In this document: positions 32,045-38,697 of the stretch, piece after piece
Position numbering within the stretch: the first letter of the stretch is position 1
Layout of the letters: the number at the start of each line of letters is the position of its first letter
Source of the DNA: a virus
Length of the DNA stretch: 64,000 nt
Strand: one strand, 5' to 3'
IMG/VR virus record: IMGVR_UViG_3300028394_000074
Coordinates: 1 to 64,000 of that record
Notes under the pieces: generated by a model
The model's database searches: none
What the model saw: only the letters and a program-made list of their open reading frames with translations
Told to the model about the DNA's origin: nothing
Program-made: the position numbers and the translations under genes

Positions 32045-32259
32045 TATTAGAACTTGATGATGATTTTACTGATGAAATTACAAGAGTTAATTTGGCTGAA
32101 AGTTATGTCGGCGTTTTAGGCATGATGAAAAATGGCGACGCTTGGCATGAAGATGATGTCAAAGCCTGGAAAGAATTACTTCCAGCAATTAAATTGGTTG
32201 GCAGTTGGTACAGTACAGATTTTGATGCGGATATTAAAAAGGCAAAGAAAAGAAAATGA
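32041..32259 (+). CDS. Small acidic protein, unknown
   Basis: 72 aa (MILELDDDFTDEITRVNLAE), acidic then Lys-rich at the end. ATGA overlap with the gene before and TGGAAA upstream define this start. Unknown. Confidence 0.55.
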   Translation: MILELDDDFTDEITRVNLAESYVGVLGMMKNGDAWHEDDVKAWKELLPAIKLVGSWYSTDFDADIKKAKKRK

Positions 32260-32543
32260 ATTCAAAAATTGATTTAGAATCAGCAATTATGTTGGCGTGG
32301 CAAACCAGTGATGATATTAATTTGTTGTACAAACATCATGGTGACCATCCAGTTCCGATGACAGAAGATGATGTGGGTAATGCTTTATGGGGCATCAAAG
32401 TTTTACATGACATGCGCATGGAAAAATTGATGGATACCTACTGTCGCAAAATGGAACTTAACGAGTATTGCACCGACCCAGAAAAACTAGCAGCAAGAGA
32501 AACCATGTTTCAAACCCCAAAAAAGAAAGGTAGTAAAAAATGA
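32256..32543 (+). CDS. Small protein, unknown
   Basis: 95 aa (MNSKIDLESAIMLAWQTSDD), mostly helical with LLYKHHGDHPVPMTEDDVGN and a basic C-terminus. AAAGAAAAG upstream. Looks like a conserved small phage protein; no function assigned. Confidence 0.55.
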   Translation: MNSKIDLESAIMLAWQTSDDINLLYKHHGDHPVPMTEDDVGNALWGIKVLHDMRMEKLMDTYCRKMELNEYCTDPEKLAARETMFQTPKKKGSKK

Positions 32544-32758
32544 CTGAAGAAATTAAAAAAGACCCATTAGACAATGAGATTATTAATTTTTCATTTACAG
32601 TAGCACAGGTAAATGGTTTGTTGCAAATCCTAGCCAATACGCCCTATGTTGTATCAGCGGGATTAATTGGTTTGATTAACATGCAAGGCGAGCCGCAGTT
32701 TAGGGCCGCAATTGACCGAGTAAATAAGGAAAAAAATGAATCTCAAACAACTTCTTAA
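32540..32758 (+). CDS. Small protein, unknown
   Basis: 72 aa (MTEEIKKDPLDNEIINFSFT) with a hydrophobic middle, VNGLLQILANTPYVV, typical of a small helical phage protein. Overlaps the next gene by 23 bases. Unknown. Confidence 0.55.
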   Translation: MTEEIKKDPLDNEIINFSFTVAQVNGLLQILANTPYVVSAGLIGLINMQGEPQFRAAIDRVNKEKNESQTTS

Positions 32759-32957
32759 TATGGCTGGTGTTCGTAATGACATTGCCAAAGCAGTCGAAAA
32801 AAAACAGTTAACAGCCGAACAAGAACTTAAAGTTCAAGAAGAGGCTATGGCAATGACCAAAATGATTCTTAATGATGCTCTTCGATATCGTAAAGAACAT
32901 GGTAACAACACACCTCCTTCAGAGCCTAAAAAGACTATTATCATGCCTAATGAATAA
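32736..32957 (+). CDS. Small protein, unknown
   Basis: 73 aa (MNLKQLLNMAGVRNDIAKAV), charged coiled-coil-like middle. AAGGAAA upstream. Unknown. Confidence 0.55.
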   Translation: MNLKQLLNMAGVRNDIAKAVEKKQLTAEQELKVQEEAMAMTKMILNDALRYRKEHGNNTPPSEPKKTIIMPNE

Positions 32958-33126
32958 TAACCAATTAGAACCGCTTACTGATGAAATGATGTGTGAAATT
33001 GCAGCAGATGCTATGTTTGATGTAATGACCTATGCCATGACAACGGGCTATGTATCATTGCAAGATGTTCATTTAGCAATTGGTCGAGCAATTGAGCAAG
33101 CTCATGGAATTGGAATTAAGCAGTGA
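32950..33126 (+). CDS. Small helical protein, unknown
   Basis: 58 aa (MNNNQLEPLTDEMMCEIAAD), ending in AIGRAIEQAHGIG. A nearly identical closing motif (ARAIERAHGIG) occurs in the gene at 34277, suggesting a shared module. ATG at 32950 overlaps the preceding stop. Confidence 0.55.
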   Translation: MNNNQLEPLTDEMMCEIAADAMFDVMTYAMTTGYVSLQDVHLAIGRAIEQAHGIGIKQ

Positions 33127-33188
33127 AAAGGTTTAACTTTCGCAAGACGTACGGCAGACGTAAACCAATCGGATCATTTAGGAGATAA
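33123..33188 (+). CDS. Possible 21-aa basic peptide
   Basis: GTG start overlapping the previous stop; the product is very basic (MKRFNFRKTYGRRKPIGSFR). Its last codons form the AGGAGA ribosome site of the next gene, so it might only serve translational coupling. Low confidence. Confidence 0.3.
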   Translation: MKRFNFRKTYGRRKPIGSFRR

Positions 33189-33189
33189 C

Positions 33190-33387
33190 ATGGAACTTTA
33201 TAAATTAGAACGTGGTGATAACTTCAAGATCATCGACCAAGAGACCAAGGTGCCACCAGCAGCACCACAACCAGCCGACAACGTAACGTACAAGTACACC
33301 CACGTCGACGGCATGTACGCACCATGCGAAGGCACAGACGGTGAGCGCTACTACTTTGCGGCATGGACAGAGGTAGAGAAGGTATGA
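33190..33387 (+). CDS. Small protein, unknown
   Basis: 65 aa (MELYKLERGDNFKIIDQETK), Pro/Ala-rich middle then a beta-like HVDGMYAPCEGTDGERYYFA. AGGAG upstream. Higher GC than its neighbours (runs of GCACCACAACC), hinting at separate origin. Unknown. Confidence 0.55.
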   Translation: MELYKLERGDNFKIIDQETKVPPAAPQPADNVTYKYTHVDGMYAPCEGTDGERYYFAAWTEVEKV

Positions 33388-33536
33388 ACGCAAATGAACT
33401 AGCTGAAATAATCCAGCACCTTGAAAACGCAAAGTATGTTGGTGCAAGTAAAGCCGCCACAATGCTACGCCAGCAACAAGCTGAAATAGAGTATTGGAAA
33501 GAGAAGTTTAACAAAGCTATGGAGTTAAATAAATGA
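33384..33536 (+). CDS. Small coiled-coil protein, paralogue of 33951 gene
   Basis: 50 aa. MNANELAEIIQHLE and ATMLRQQQAEIE match the start and middle of the 33951 product, with at least 23 identical bases at the gene start. ATGA overlap with the previous gene. Unknown role. Confidence 0.55.
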   Translation: MNANELAEIIQHLENAKYVGASKAATMLRQQQAEIEYWKEKFNKAMELNK

Positions 33537-33781
33537 ACAATGAACCAGTAGCGTGGATGCTTGCCGACAAAGAAAAAGAACATATACGTAGCATTATGGC
33601 GGTGCAACATGATTTTGTTCCTGAAGGATGCGTTGAAATTCCACTCTACACCCATCCAGCAAAAGAATTAGGTTACAACGACATTATGGGAACATGGTGG
33701 GAAACAATGCCCAATGCAAAAAGTTGTGAAGGTGTATTTGAATTTGCTAGAGCAATACTAAGAAAGGCACAAGAGAAATGA
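33533..33781 (+). CDS. Small EPVAW/PLYTHP-type phage protein
   Basis: 82 aa. The opening MNNEPVAWMLADK and the later IPLYTHP are a motif pair seen in many small accessory phage proteins of unknown function. It ends FARAILRKAQEK; the same final bases occur at the end of the next gene. Unknown role. Confidence 0.6.
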   Translation: MNNEPVAWMLADKEKEHIRSIMAVQHDFVPEGCVEIPLYTHPAKELGYNDIMGTWWETMPNAKSCEGVFEFARAILRKAQEK

Positions 33782-33954
33782 ACGGAATAACATTTAACAA
33801 GCAACCTAAAACCATTGGATATTGGCGATTATCTTATGGAGGTAGTAGTTATACACAATTTGCTATGTTTGGCAAACCAACAGACGAGCAAATTAAAAAC
33901 ACCGAAGAATTGCTTGGCTGGAAATGGGTTGATGAAAAGGCACAAGAGAAATGA
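33778..33954 (+). CDS. Small protein, unknown
   Basis: 58 aa (MNGITFNKQPKTIGYWRLSY), ending EKAQEK in the same DNA sequence as the previous gene. ATGA overlaps on both sides. Unknown. Confidence 0.5.
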   Translation: MNGITFNKQPKTIGYWRLSYGGSSYTQFAMFGKPTDEQIKNTEELLGWKWVDEKAQEK

Positions 33955-34280
33955 ACGCAAATGAACTAGCTGATTACATTACACAAAATTCCTATATTGG
34001 AACTGTAACTATGGAAGATGTAGCCACCACGCTTCGCCAACAACAAGCTGAAATTGAGGCGTTGAATCAGCGCATTGAGTACATGAGAGAAAAAGCAAGT
34101 CTTTGGGAGGCAGAGGCACACGCCGGTGGCTTTGAGGCTGGCAGGCAACAGGGCATGAAGCAAGAGCGGGCATTGTGGGAACTAGCGGCATCAACACAGG
34201 AGGCCTACATTTTAGAACTAGAAAACGGTTTGGAGTCTTCAATTAATTTAAACAAAGCACAAGCGGAGCGTAACAAATGA
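33951..34280 (+). CDS. Coiled-coil protein, unknown
   Basis: 109 aa. MNANELADYITQNSYIG is followed by a long charged coiled coil (RQQQAEIEALNQRIEYMREK). It shares its start with the 33384 gene and may be its longer relative. ATGA overlaps on both sides. Unknown. Confidence 0.55.
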   Translation: MNANELADYITQNSYIGTVTMEDVATTLRQQQAEIEALNQRIEYMREKASLWEAEAHAGGFEAGRQQGMKQERALWELAASTQEAYILELENGLESSINLNKAQAERNK

Positions 34281-34450
34281 CCACATTCACCACAGAAGAC
34301 AGGTTACATGCGGGAGAGTACCCATTAACCGATGAGCAGATTAAAGAACTGATGCCACTTAAACCATACGAAGAATATACAGAAATGGAAGCGCCGGATT
34401 TAATTGCGTTCGCCCGCGCCATCGAACGCGCCCATGGAATAGGAGAATAA
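34277..34450 (+). CDS. Small protein, unknown
   Basis: 57 aa (MTTFTTEDRLHAGEYPLTDE), ending FARAIERAHGIGE as in the 32950 gene. ATGA overlap upstream. Unknown. Confidence 0.5.
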   Translation: MTTFTTEDRLHAGEYPLTDEQIKELMPLKPYEEYTEMEAPDLIAFARAIERAHGIGE

Positions 34451-34451
34451 G

Positions 34452-34649
34452 ATGAGCATAACATTTACAGGTGGCCACGATACCATAGAAAAAGCTCAAG
34501 CAGAATTAAATAAACGAAAATATAAGGACAAATATACAATAGCCACTGTGTATTGCATGGAAAAAGAAAACGGAACTTTACATTTTGTAATACCAATTAA
34601 AGCCGTTGATTTGTTAATGGAATTTGACGAAAGAAACGAAAATGACTGA
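34452..34649 (+). CDS. Small protein, unknown
   Basis: 65 aa (MSITFTGGHDTIEKAQAELN). AGGAG upstream. Overlaps the next gene by 8 bases. Unknown. Confidence 0.5.
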   Translation: MSITFTGGHDTIEKAQAELNKRKYKDKYTIATVYCMEKENGTLHFVIPIKAVDLLMEFDERNEND

Positions 34650-34827
34650 AATTGCAATATCATTCTTTATTGGCTTTATGGTCGGTCTTGTTATGCGCCC
34701 AAAAGACCCCGAGTTGAAACAGCAAATTGAGATATCCAACCGTAACTATCAGAAATATGAAGAAGAACTGAAATATTATAAAGATTTATGTAAATGGCAT
34801 GCTGATCAAAAAAGGGCGGATTCTTAA
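34642..34827 (+). CDS. Small membrane protein with coiled coil
   Basis: 61 aa. MTEIAISFFIGFMVGLVM is a single membrane segment, then a charged helical tail (QQIEISNRNYQKYEEELKYY). Topology suits an inner-membrane anchor with a soluble coil. Its final codons contain the GGGC box of the next promoter. No specific function. Confidence 0.6.
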   Translation: MTEIAISFFIGFMVGLVMRPKDPELKQQIEISNRNYQKYEEELKYYKDLCKWHADQKRADS

Positions 34828-34846
34828 AGTTTTTTGCATAAGTAGA
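34814..34846 (+). promoter_or_regulatory. Phage-specific promoter, 34.8-kb copy
   Basis: GGGC (34814-34817) lies inside the end of the previous gene; 17 bases later comes TGCATAAGTAG in TTTGCATAAGTAG, followed by ATATAGG. Leader of about 130 bases to the next start. Confidence 0.75.
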
Positions 34847-34849
34847 TAT

Positions 34850-34942
34850 AGGACACGCTGTGAAGCGCTCCTGCCCTCACTTTGGCTGTAAATAAAGCCA
34901 CAGGTTCCCAGCTCACCTGCATAGAAAACTGGGATTTTTATA
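34850..34942 (+). ncRNA. Structured leader / small RNA candidate ending in a weak terminator
   Basis: Directly downstream of the promoter, GGCT-GTAAATAA-AGCC and TCCCAG...CTGGGA (34906-34911 with 34929-34934) followed by TTTTT. No gene covers it. May be a short RNA or a regulated 5' leader; not confirmed. Confidence 0.35.
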
Positions 34943-34976
34943 CACATCATACACAACATACATAGAAAGTAACAAA

Positions 34977-35234
34977 ATGAATCCATTTGAACTACGCTTT
35001 TCCATTTTTAATACCGCTAAAGATTTAATGATCAAGCAACACGAAGCTAATTTAGCTGCTTGGGAAGTCATTAATAAGACTACCAAAGAAGCTGAAGAAT
35101 TGGCTCCACAGTTTCCAACCATGGAAGAGATCATTGACAAGGCTATTGAAATTAATACCTTTATTAGCGGCAGCACAACAAGAGAACTAACTAGCCTAGC
35201 CAAGAAAATGACTGGCGTTGGCATAGTATTTTAA
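34977..35234 (+). CDS. Helical protein, unknown
   Basis: 85 aa (MNPFELRFSIFNTAKDLMIK), all-helical with KTTKEAEELAPQFPTMEEI. It looks conserved, but no function can be named. First gene of the 34.8-kb transcription unit that leads to the small terminase. Confidence 0.6.
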   Translation: MNPFELRFSIFNTAKDLMIKQHEANLAAWEVINKTTKEAEELAPQFPTMEEIIDKAIEINTFISGSTTRELTSLAKKMTGVGIVF

Positions 35235-35244
35235 GTTTTGAGAT

Positions 35245-35328
35245 TAGGCAAGGTGTGACCGGAGGCATCGGCACTTAATATCACCAGACCCGTAGGTAAC
35301 CAACTCCAAGATTGGGATTTCCTGCCTA
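35245..35328 (+). ncRNA. Multi-stem structured intergenic RNA candidate
   Basis: The 131-base gap between 35234 and 35366 contains TAGGCA (35245-35250) pairing with TGCCTA (35323-35328) as a closing helix. It encloses GGTG/CACC and CCAA/TTGG stems. It is not a tRNA: no T-arm sequence or CCA. Function unknown; could be a riboregulator or just a processed leader. Confidence 0.35.
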
Positions 35329-35365
35329 GTATCAATTCTTTACAATAAAAGGTAAAAACTTTACA

Positions 35366-35515
35366 ATGGCAACTAAACCTGGATTGTACGCAAATATCCA
35401 CGCTAAACAGGAACGTATCAAGGCAGGCTCTGGCGAAAAGATGCGCAAGCCAGGTGCCAAGGGCGCACCCACAGCTAAACAATTTAAGGAGTCTGCAAAG
35501 ACTGCAAAAAAATGA
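35366..35515 (+). CDS. Small basic conserved phage protein
   Basis: 49 aa, MATKPGLYANIHAKQERIKA then GSGEKMRKPGAKGAPTA: a short Lys/Gly-rich protein recurring in aquatic phages from memory. AAAGG lies about 15 bases upstream. ATGA overlap with the next gene. Function unknown. Confidence 0.6.
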   Translation: MATKPGLYANIHAKQERIKAGSGEKMRKPGAKGAPTAKQFKESAKTAKK

Positions 35516-35604
35516 ACGAACTAGACCCACCATTAGAAAACCTACAAGCCCCAGCCAATGAGGCACCTCCAGCAGAACCAACTCCAGTAGAAAATGGCAA
35601 CTAA
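35512..35604 (+). CDS. Small acidic peptide, unknown
   Basis: 30 aa (MNELDPPLENLQAPANEAPP), Pro/Ala/Glu-rich, disordered. ATGA overlap with the basic protein before it and 11-base overlap with the next gene support translation. Unknown. Confidence 0.45.
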   Translation: MNELDPPLENLQAPANEAPPAEPTPVENGN

Positions 35605-35860
35605 AAAGAAAGCTCCTTCCCTTGCAATTGGTCGTGGCGAAAAACTACCAGCATCTCAAGGTGCTGGACTGACAGCCAAAGGCCGTGCTAAATATAATGC
35701 GGCTACTGGATCGCATTTAAAAGCTCCTCAACCAGAAGGTGGCGCTCGTAAAGATTCATTCTGTGCTCGCATGTCTGGCGTTAAAGGCCCGATGAAAGAC
35801 GAGAATGGCAAACCAACACGCAAAGCAGCAGCACTAAAAAGGTGGAAATGTGGCAGTTAG
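35594..35860 (+). CDS. DUF6321-like basic phage protein
   Basis: 88 aa. LTAKGRAKYNAATGSHLKAP, PEGGARKDSFCARMSGVKGP and RKAAALKRWKC are strongly patterned and match what I recall as DUF6321. Very basic, so possible nucleic-acid or virion protein. Immediately upstream of the small terminase. Confidence 0.6.
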   Translation: MATKKKAPSLAIGRGEKLPASQGAGLTAKGRAKYNAATGSHLKAPQPEGGARKDSFCARMSGVKGPMKDENGKPTRKAAALKRWKCGS

Positions 35861-36239
35861 AAAATATACTTTTACCCAAGACATGTGCGATCGTATGATC
35901 GAACTGGGTACTCAAGGCGCATCTCAAAAAATGATTTGGGCTGATCTTGGTATTACTAAAGATGTGGCAGCCAATTGGCGTAAAAAATACCCAGAGTTTG
36001 CAGATGCTTTGGATATGGCTTTAGTACACTCACAAGCATATTGGGAGCGGGAGATGCTTGCCAATGTGGGCAATAAAGCATTTAACAGTCGCATTGCAGA
36101 AATTGCCCTTCGTGGCCAGTTTCCACAAGACTACAAAGATGTGCGTGAAATCAAAGCGGACATTAAACAAGAAGTTAAAATTGACTTTGCTGGCGAGGTA
36201 AATGACCTAATCAAGCAGTTACGAGCAAACGCTACTTAA
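35850..36239 (+). CDS. terS: Terminase small subunit-like protein
   Basis: 129 aa from GTG (AAGGTGG upstream). The N-terminal half is a helix-turn-helix (MCDRMIELGTQGASQKMIWA then LGITKDVAANWRKKYPEF), followed by a helical oligomerisation region, the usual small-terminase layout. It should recognise the packaging start in phage DNA and recruit the large subunit. It is encoded 21 kb from terL on the opposite strand. Confidence 0.7.
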   Translation: MAVRKYTFTQDMCDRMIELGTQGASQKMIWADLGITKDVAANWRKKYPEFADALDMALVHSQAYWEREMLANVGNKAFNSRIAEIALRGQFPQDYKDVREIKADIKQEVKIDFAGEVNDLIKQLRANAT

Positions 36240-36263
36240 ACTTTAAAACTTTTTCACATTATG

Positions 36264-36296
36264 AAATGGGCTAGGTATAAAAACCTAGCCCATTTT
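36264..36296 (+). terminator. Rho-independent terminator after terS
   Basis: Perfect 11-bp stem ATGGGCTAGGT / ACCTAGCCCAT followed by TTTT; its T run doubles as the first bases of the following promoter core. Confidence 0.92.
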
Positions 36297-36307
36297 GCAT
36301 AAGTAGA
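36294..36307 (+). promoter_or_regulatory. TTTGCATAAGTAG promoter core, DUF2800 unit
   Basis: Intact 13-base core immediately after the terminator; no GGGC box at the 17-base distance (terminator stem occupies it). Forty bases upstream of the DUF2800 start. Confidence 0.65.
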
Positions 36308-36347
36308 TGTACAATTAAAGAAATTCAGACAAACAAGGAAAACAGTT

Positions 36348-37475
36348 ATGACAGCACACGCTATACTTTCGGCTTCGGGTTCCAAACGGTGGCTTTCTTG
36401 CACACCATCTGCCCGATTAGAAGCCACACTTCCAGAACAAAAGAAAGCCACTGGATCATTTGATCATTCTGCTGAAGGCACTTTGGCGCATTCATTGGCT
36501 GAAATTAAATTGCGTCTTCAATTCAATCAAATAGGACATGAAGAATATGACCGTGAAATCCAAATTATCCAAGCCAGCCCGTATTACAACGAAGAGTTTG
36601 AAAACTACGTCGATAATTATGTCGTATACACCCGAAGTCAAATCGGAGAAGGCGATAAGCCTTTATTTGAACAACGTGTGGACTTCTCTGATTGGGTTCC
36701 TGACGGCTTTGGCACAGCCGATGTGGTTATTCTTTCTAAGCACGCCATTCGGGTCATCGACCTCAAGTTTGGAAAAGGAATCCCTGTTTCCGCTGTTGAC
36801 AATACCCAACTCCGACTCTACGCCCTCGGTGCGTGGAGCAAGTTCAAAGACGAGTTCCCAGAAATTAAAGAAGTCAGTTATACGATACATCAGCCCCGAC
36901 TTGACAGTATCAGTACCGATGGTACCAGCGTCAGTAAACTGGTCGACTGGGCCAACTACTTCGTCAAACCCAAAGCCAAGAAAGCGTGGGGCGGTACAGG
37001 CGAGTTCCTCCCAGGTGACTGGTGCCAGTTCTGCCGCGCCAAAGCCACGTGCAAAGCGCGTTCGGACTTTACCAACGAAATAGCATCGCTGGATTTCAGA
37101 CCAGCACCACTCTTAACTGAAGAAGAGTTTGAACTGGTATTATCTCGTGCATCACAATTAAAGTCTTATGTAAACGACATTGAGGCTTATGCAACACAAA
37201 GGGCAATTGATGAAGACATCATCCCAGTGGGTTTTAAATTAGTAGTGCCAAAGGGTCATCGCAAGTTTTCTGATTTTGCTTTAGCTGAAGTAATTCTTTT
37301 AGAAAAACTAAATATTCAAAAAGAAGATTTGTACGAAACCAAACCCAAGTCTGTACCCCAGATTATTAAGCTTGGTAAAAAGGGACAAATTGAAAGTGCG
37401 TTAGGGGACTTAATTGTTAGACCCGATTCTGCACCAAAGTTGGTTCCAGACAACACTGTGGAAGATTTTGCATGA
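36348..37475 (+). CDS. DUF2800 / PD-(D/E)XK nuclease-like protein
   Basis: 375 aa. It begins with the DUF2800 type pattern HAILSASGSKRWLSCTPSAR. The nuclease core includes GTADVVIL and IRVIDLKFGKG (D then DLK), and WCQFCRAKATCKAR supplies a three-Cys cluster. The family is RecB-like, occurring beside single-strand-binding proteins in phage replication modules. It is followed by a membrane peptide and the DUF2815 gene. AAGGAAAA upstream. Confidence 0.85.
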   Translation: MTAHAILSASGSKRWLSCTPSARLEATLPEQKKATGSFDHSAEGTLAHSLAEIKLRLQFNQIGHEEYDREIQIIQASPYYNEEFENYVDNYVVYTRSQIGEGDKPLFEQRVDFSDWVPDGFGTADVVILSKHAIRVIDLKFGKGIPVSAVDNTQLRLYALGAWSKFKDEFPEIKEVSYTIHQPRLDSISTDGTSVSKLVDWANYFVKPKAKKAWGGTGEFLPGDWCQFCRAKATCKARSDFTNEIASLDFRPAPLLTEEEFELVLSRASQLKSYVNDIEAYATQRAIDEDIIPVGFKLVVPKGHRKFSDFALAEVILLEKLNIQKEDLYETKPKSVPQIIKLGKKGQIESALGDLIVRPDSAPKLVPDNTVEDFA

Positions 37476-37615
37476 GTACACCTTTAATTATCATTTCAAC
37501 TCTGATATACTTAGGCGTAGCAATAGATCAGTACATGAAGGGTGCAGTTGGACCCGCAGTAATGTTTTTAGGGTACACCATCGGAAATTGTGGTATACTC
37601 TTGACAGTACGGTAG
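37472..37615 (+). CDS. Small membrane protein
   Basis: 47 aa with two short hydrophobic segments (STPLIIISTLIYLGVAI and GPAVMFLGYTI). ATGA overlap with DUF2800 gene. Unknown role. Confidence 0.5.
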   Translation: MSTPLIIISTLIYLGVAIDQYMKGAVGPAVMFLGYTIGNCGILLTVR

Positions 37616-37665
37616 AGATTGACACCGATAAAGTTCAATCAATTTAATGTAAATAAGGAAGCAAG

Positions 37666-38181
37666 ATGGCTACTAAAAATCCTCGTGTTGTAACTGGCAA
37701 AGTTCGTTTCTCATATGCCAATGTATTCTCACCAATGGACAAGGGTGATGGCAAGACACCTAAGTATTCTGTGTCTATCATTATCCCAAAATCTGACAAA
37801 GAAACAATTGCAAAAATCAATAAAGCTTTTGAAGAAGCTAAAGCAAATTCCGCTGGTTACTTTAAAGGCACTATTCCCAAGTTACTTAAAGGTGGCTTGC
37901 GTGATGGTGATTTAGAAAAAGAAGATGCAGCATACGCTGGTTCTTTTTTTATCAATGCAAACTCTGTTAAAAAACCAGGTATCGTTGATGCCGACATGAA
38001 TGCCATTATTGACTTAGAAGAGTTCTATTCTGGTTGTTATGGTCGTGCCGCTATTGAGTTCTACCCATACGAAGTGGAAGGATCAAAAGGTATTGCATGC
38101 GGTCTTGGTAATGTGCAAAAGCTTGAAGATGGCGAGCGTCTTGGCGGTGGCGGTGTATCAGCCGCTGTAGATTTCGCTTAA
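37666..38181 (+). CDS. DUF2815 single-stranded DNA-binding protein
   Basis: 171 aa. VRFSYANVFSPM, YSVSIIIPKSD and NANSVKKPGIVDADMN match DUF2815, a phage ssDNA-binding family. It ends with a Gly-rich then acidic tail, as SSB-type proteins often do. It coats replicating single strands and probably helps the primase-helicase and polymerase. AAGGAAG upstream. Followed by a strong terminator. Confidence 0.85.
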   Translation: MATKNPRVVTGKVRFSYANVFSPMDKGDGKTPKYSVSIIIPKSDKETIAKINKAFEEAKANSAGYFKGTIPKLLKGGLRDGDLEKEDAAYAGSFFINANSVKKPGIVDADMNAIIDLEEFYSGCYGRAAIEFYPYEVEGSKGIACGLGNVQKLEDGERLGGGGVSAAVDFA

Positions 38182-38213
38182 CAGTTTTACCGTAGTCCTC
38201 CTCCTGTAGTGCC

Positions 38214-38245
38214 TTGCCCCACCGAAGTCTGGTGGGGCATTTTTC
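38214..38245 (+). terminator. Rho-independent terminator
   Basis: Stem GCCCCACC / GGTGGGGC (38216-38223 with 38231-38238), GAAGTCT loop, then ATTTTT. Ends the DUF2800-DUF2815 unit. Confidence 0.92.
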
Positions 38246-38271
38246 CCTCCAACCTATAACTAAAAAGAACC

Positions 38272-38697
38272 ATGGAACAATATTACGTGTATCAACACAT
38301 AGACCCAGAAACTGGTGAGATTTTATACATCGGAATGGGTAGTTATGAAAGAGCTTGGCTATGCCGAGGTTCTAATAGAAAAAAAAATCACCAAGAGCGA
38401 TTAAATGAGTTGTTTTCTTTAGGTTATACTATGCAAGATGTTGTAAGCATACTGGCAAGTTATTTAAGCAAAGAAGCAGCATTAAGTTTAGAATTAACTA
38501 AAATTGAAAAGTTTAAACCAAAATTTAACAATCACAGTAACCCCAATTGGAAATATCCATCAAAATTTGCGGATGAAGTCATAACAATGGTAAAAGCATT
38601 AAAAGAAATGGGATATGGCCCACAGAACACCGCCTTTTTAATGGGTGGTGATAAGAATAAAAACGCAATGACAATGTGGAGAATGGTAAATGAGTAA
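38272..38697 (+). CDS. GIY-YIG endonuclease
   Basis: 141 aa. The N-terminus has YYVYQHIDPETGEILYIGMG, the GIY-YIG pair (VYQ, YIG), then an Arg-containing ERAWLCRGS and later Glu. The C-terminal part (about 90-141) resembles a small DNA-binding helix region. It overlaps the reductase start by 8 bases. Stand-alone GIY-YIG genes near nrd genes are often homing endonucleases; no intron is visible here. Confidence 0.75.
   Translation: MEQYYVYQHIDPETGEILYIGMGSYERAWLCRGSNRKKNHQERLNELFSLGYTMQDVVSILASYLSKEAALSLELTKIEKFKPKFNNHSNPNWKYPSKFADEVITMVKALKEMGYGPQNTAFLMGGDKNKNAMTMWRMVNE

Noticed and set aside
35245-35328. Possible tRNA in the 35.2-kb gap
   Set aside because: Cloverleaf-like pairing exists, but there is no GTTCRAA T-loop, no D-loop GG and no plausible anticodon arm.
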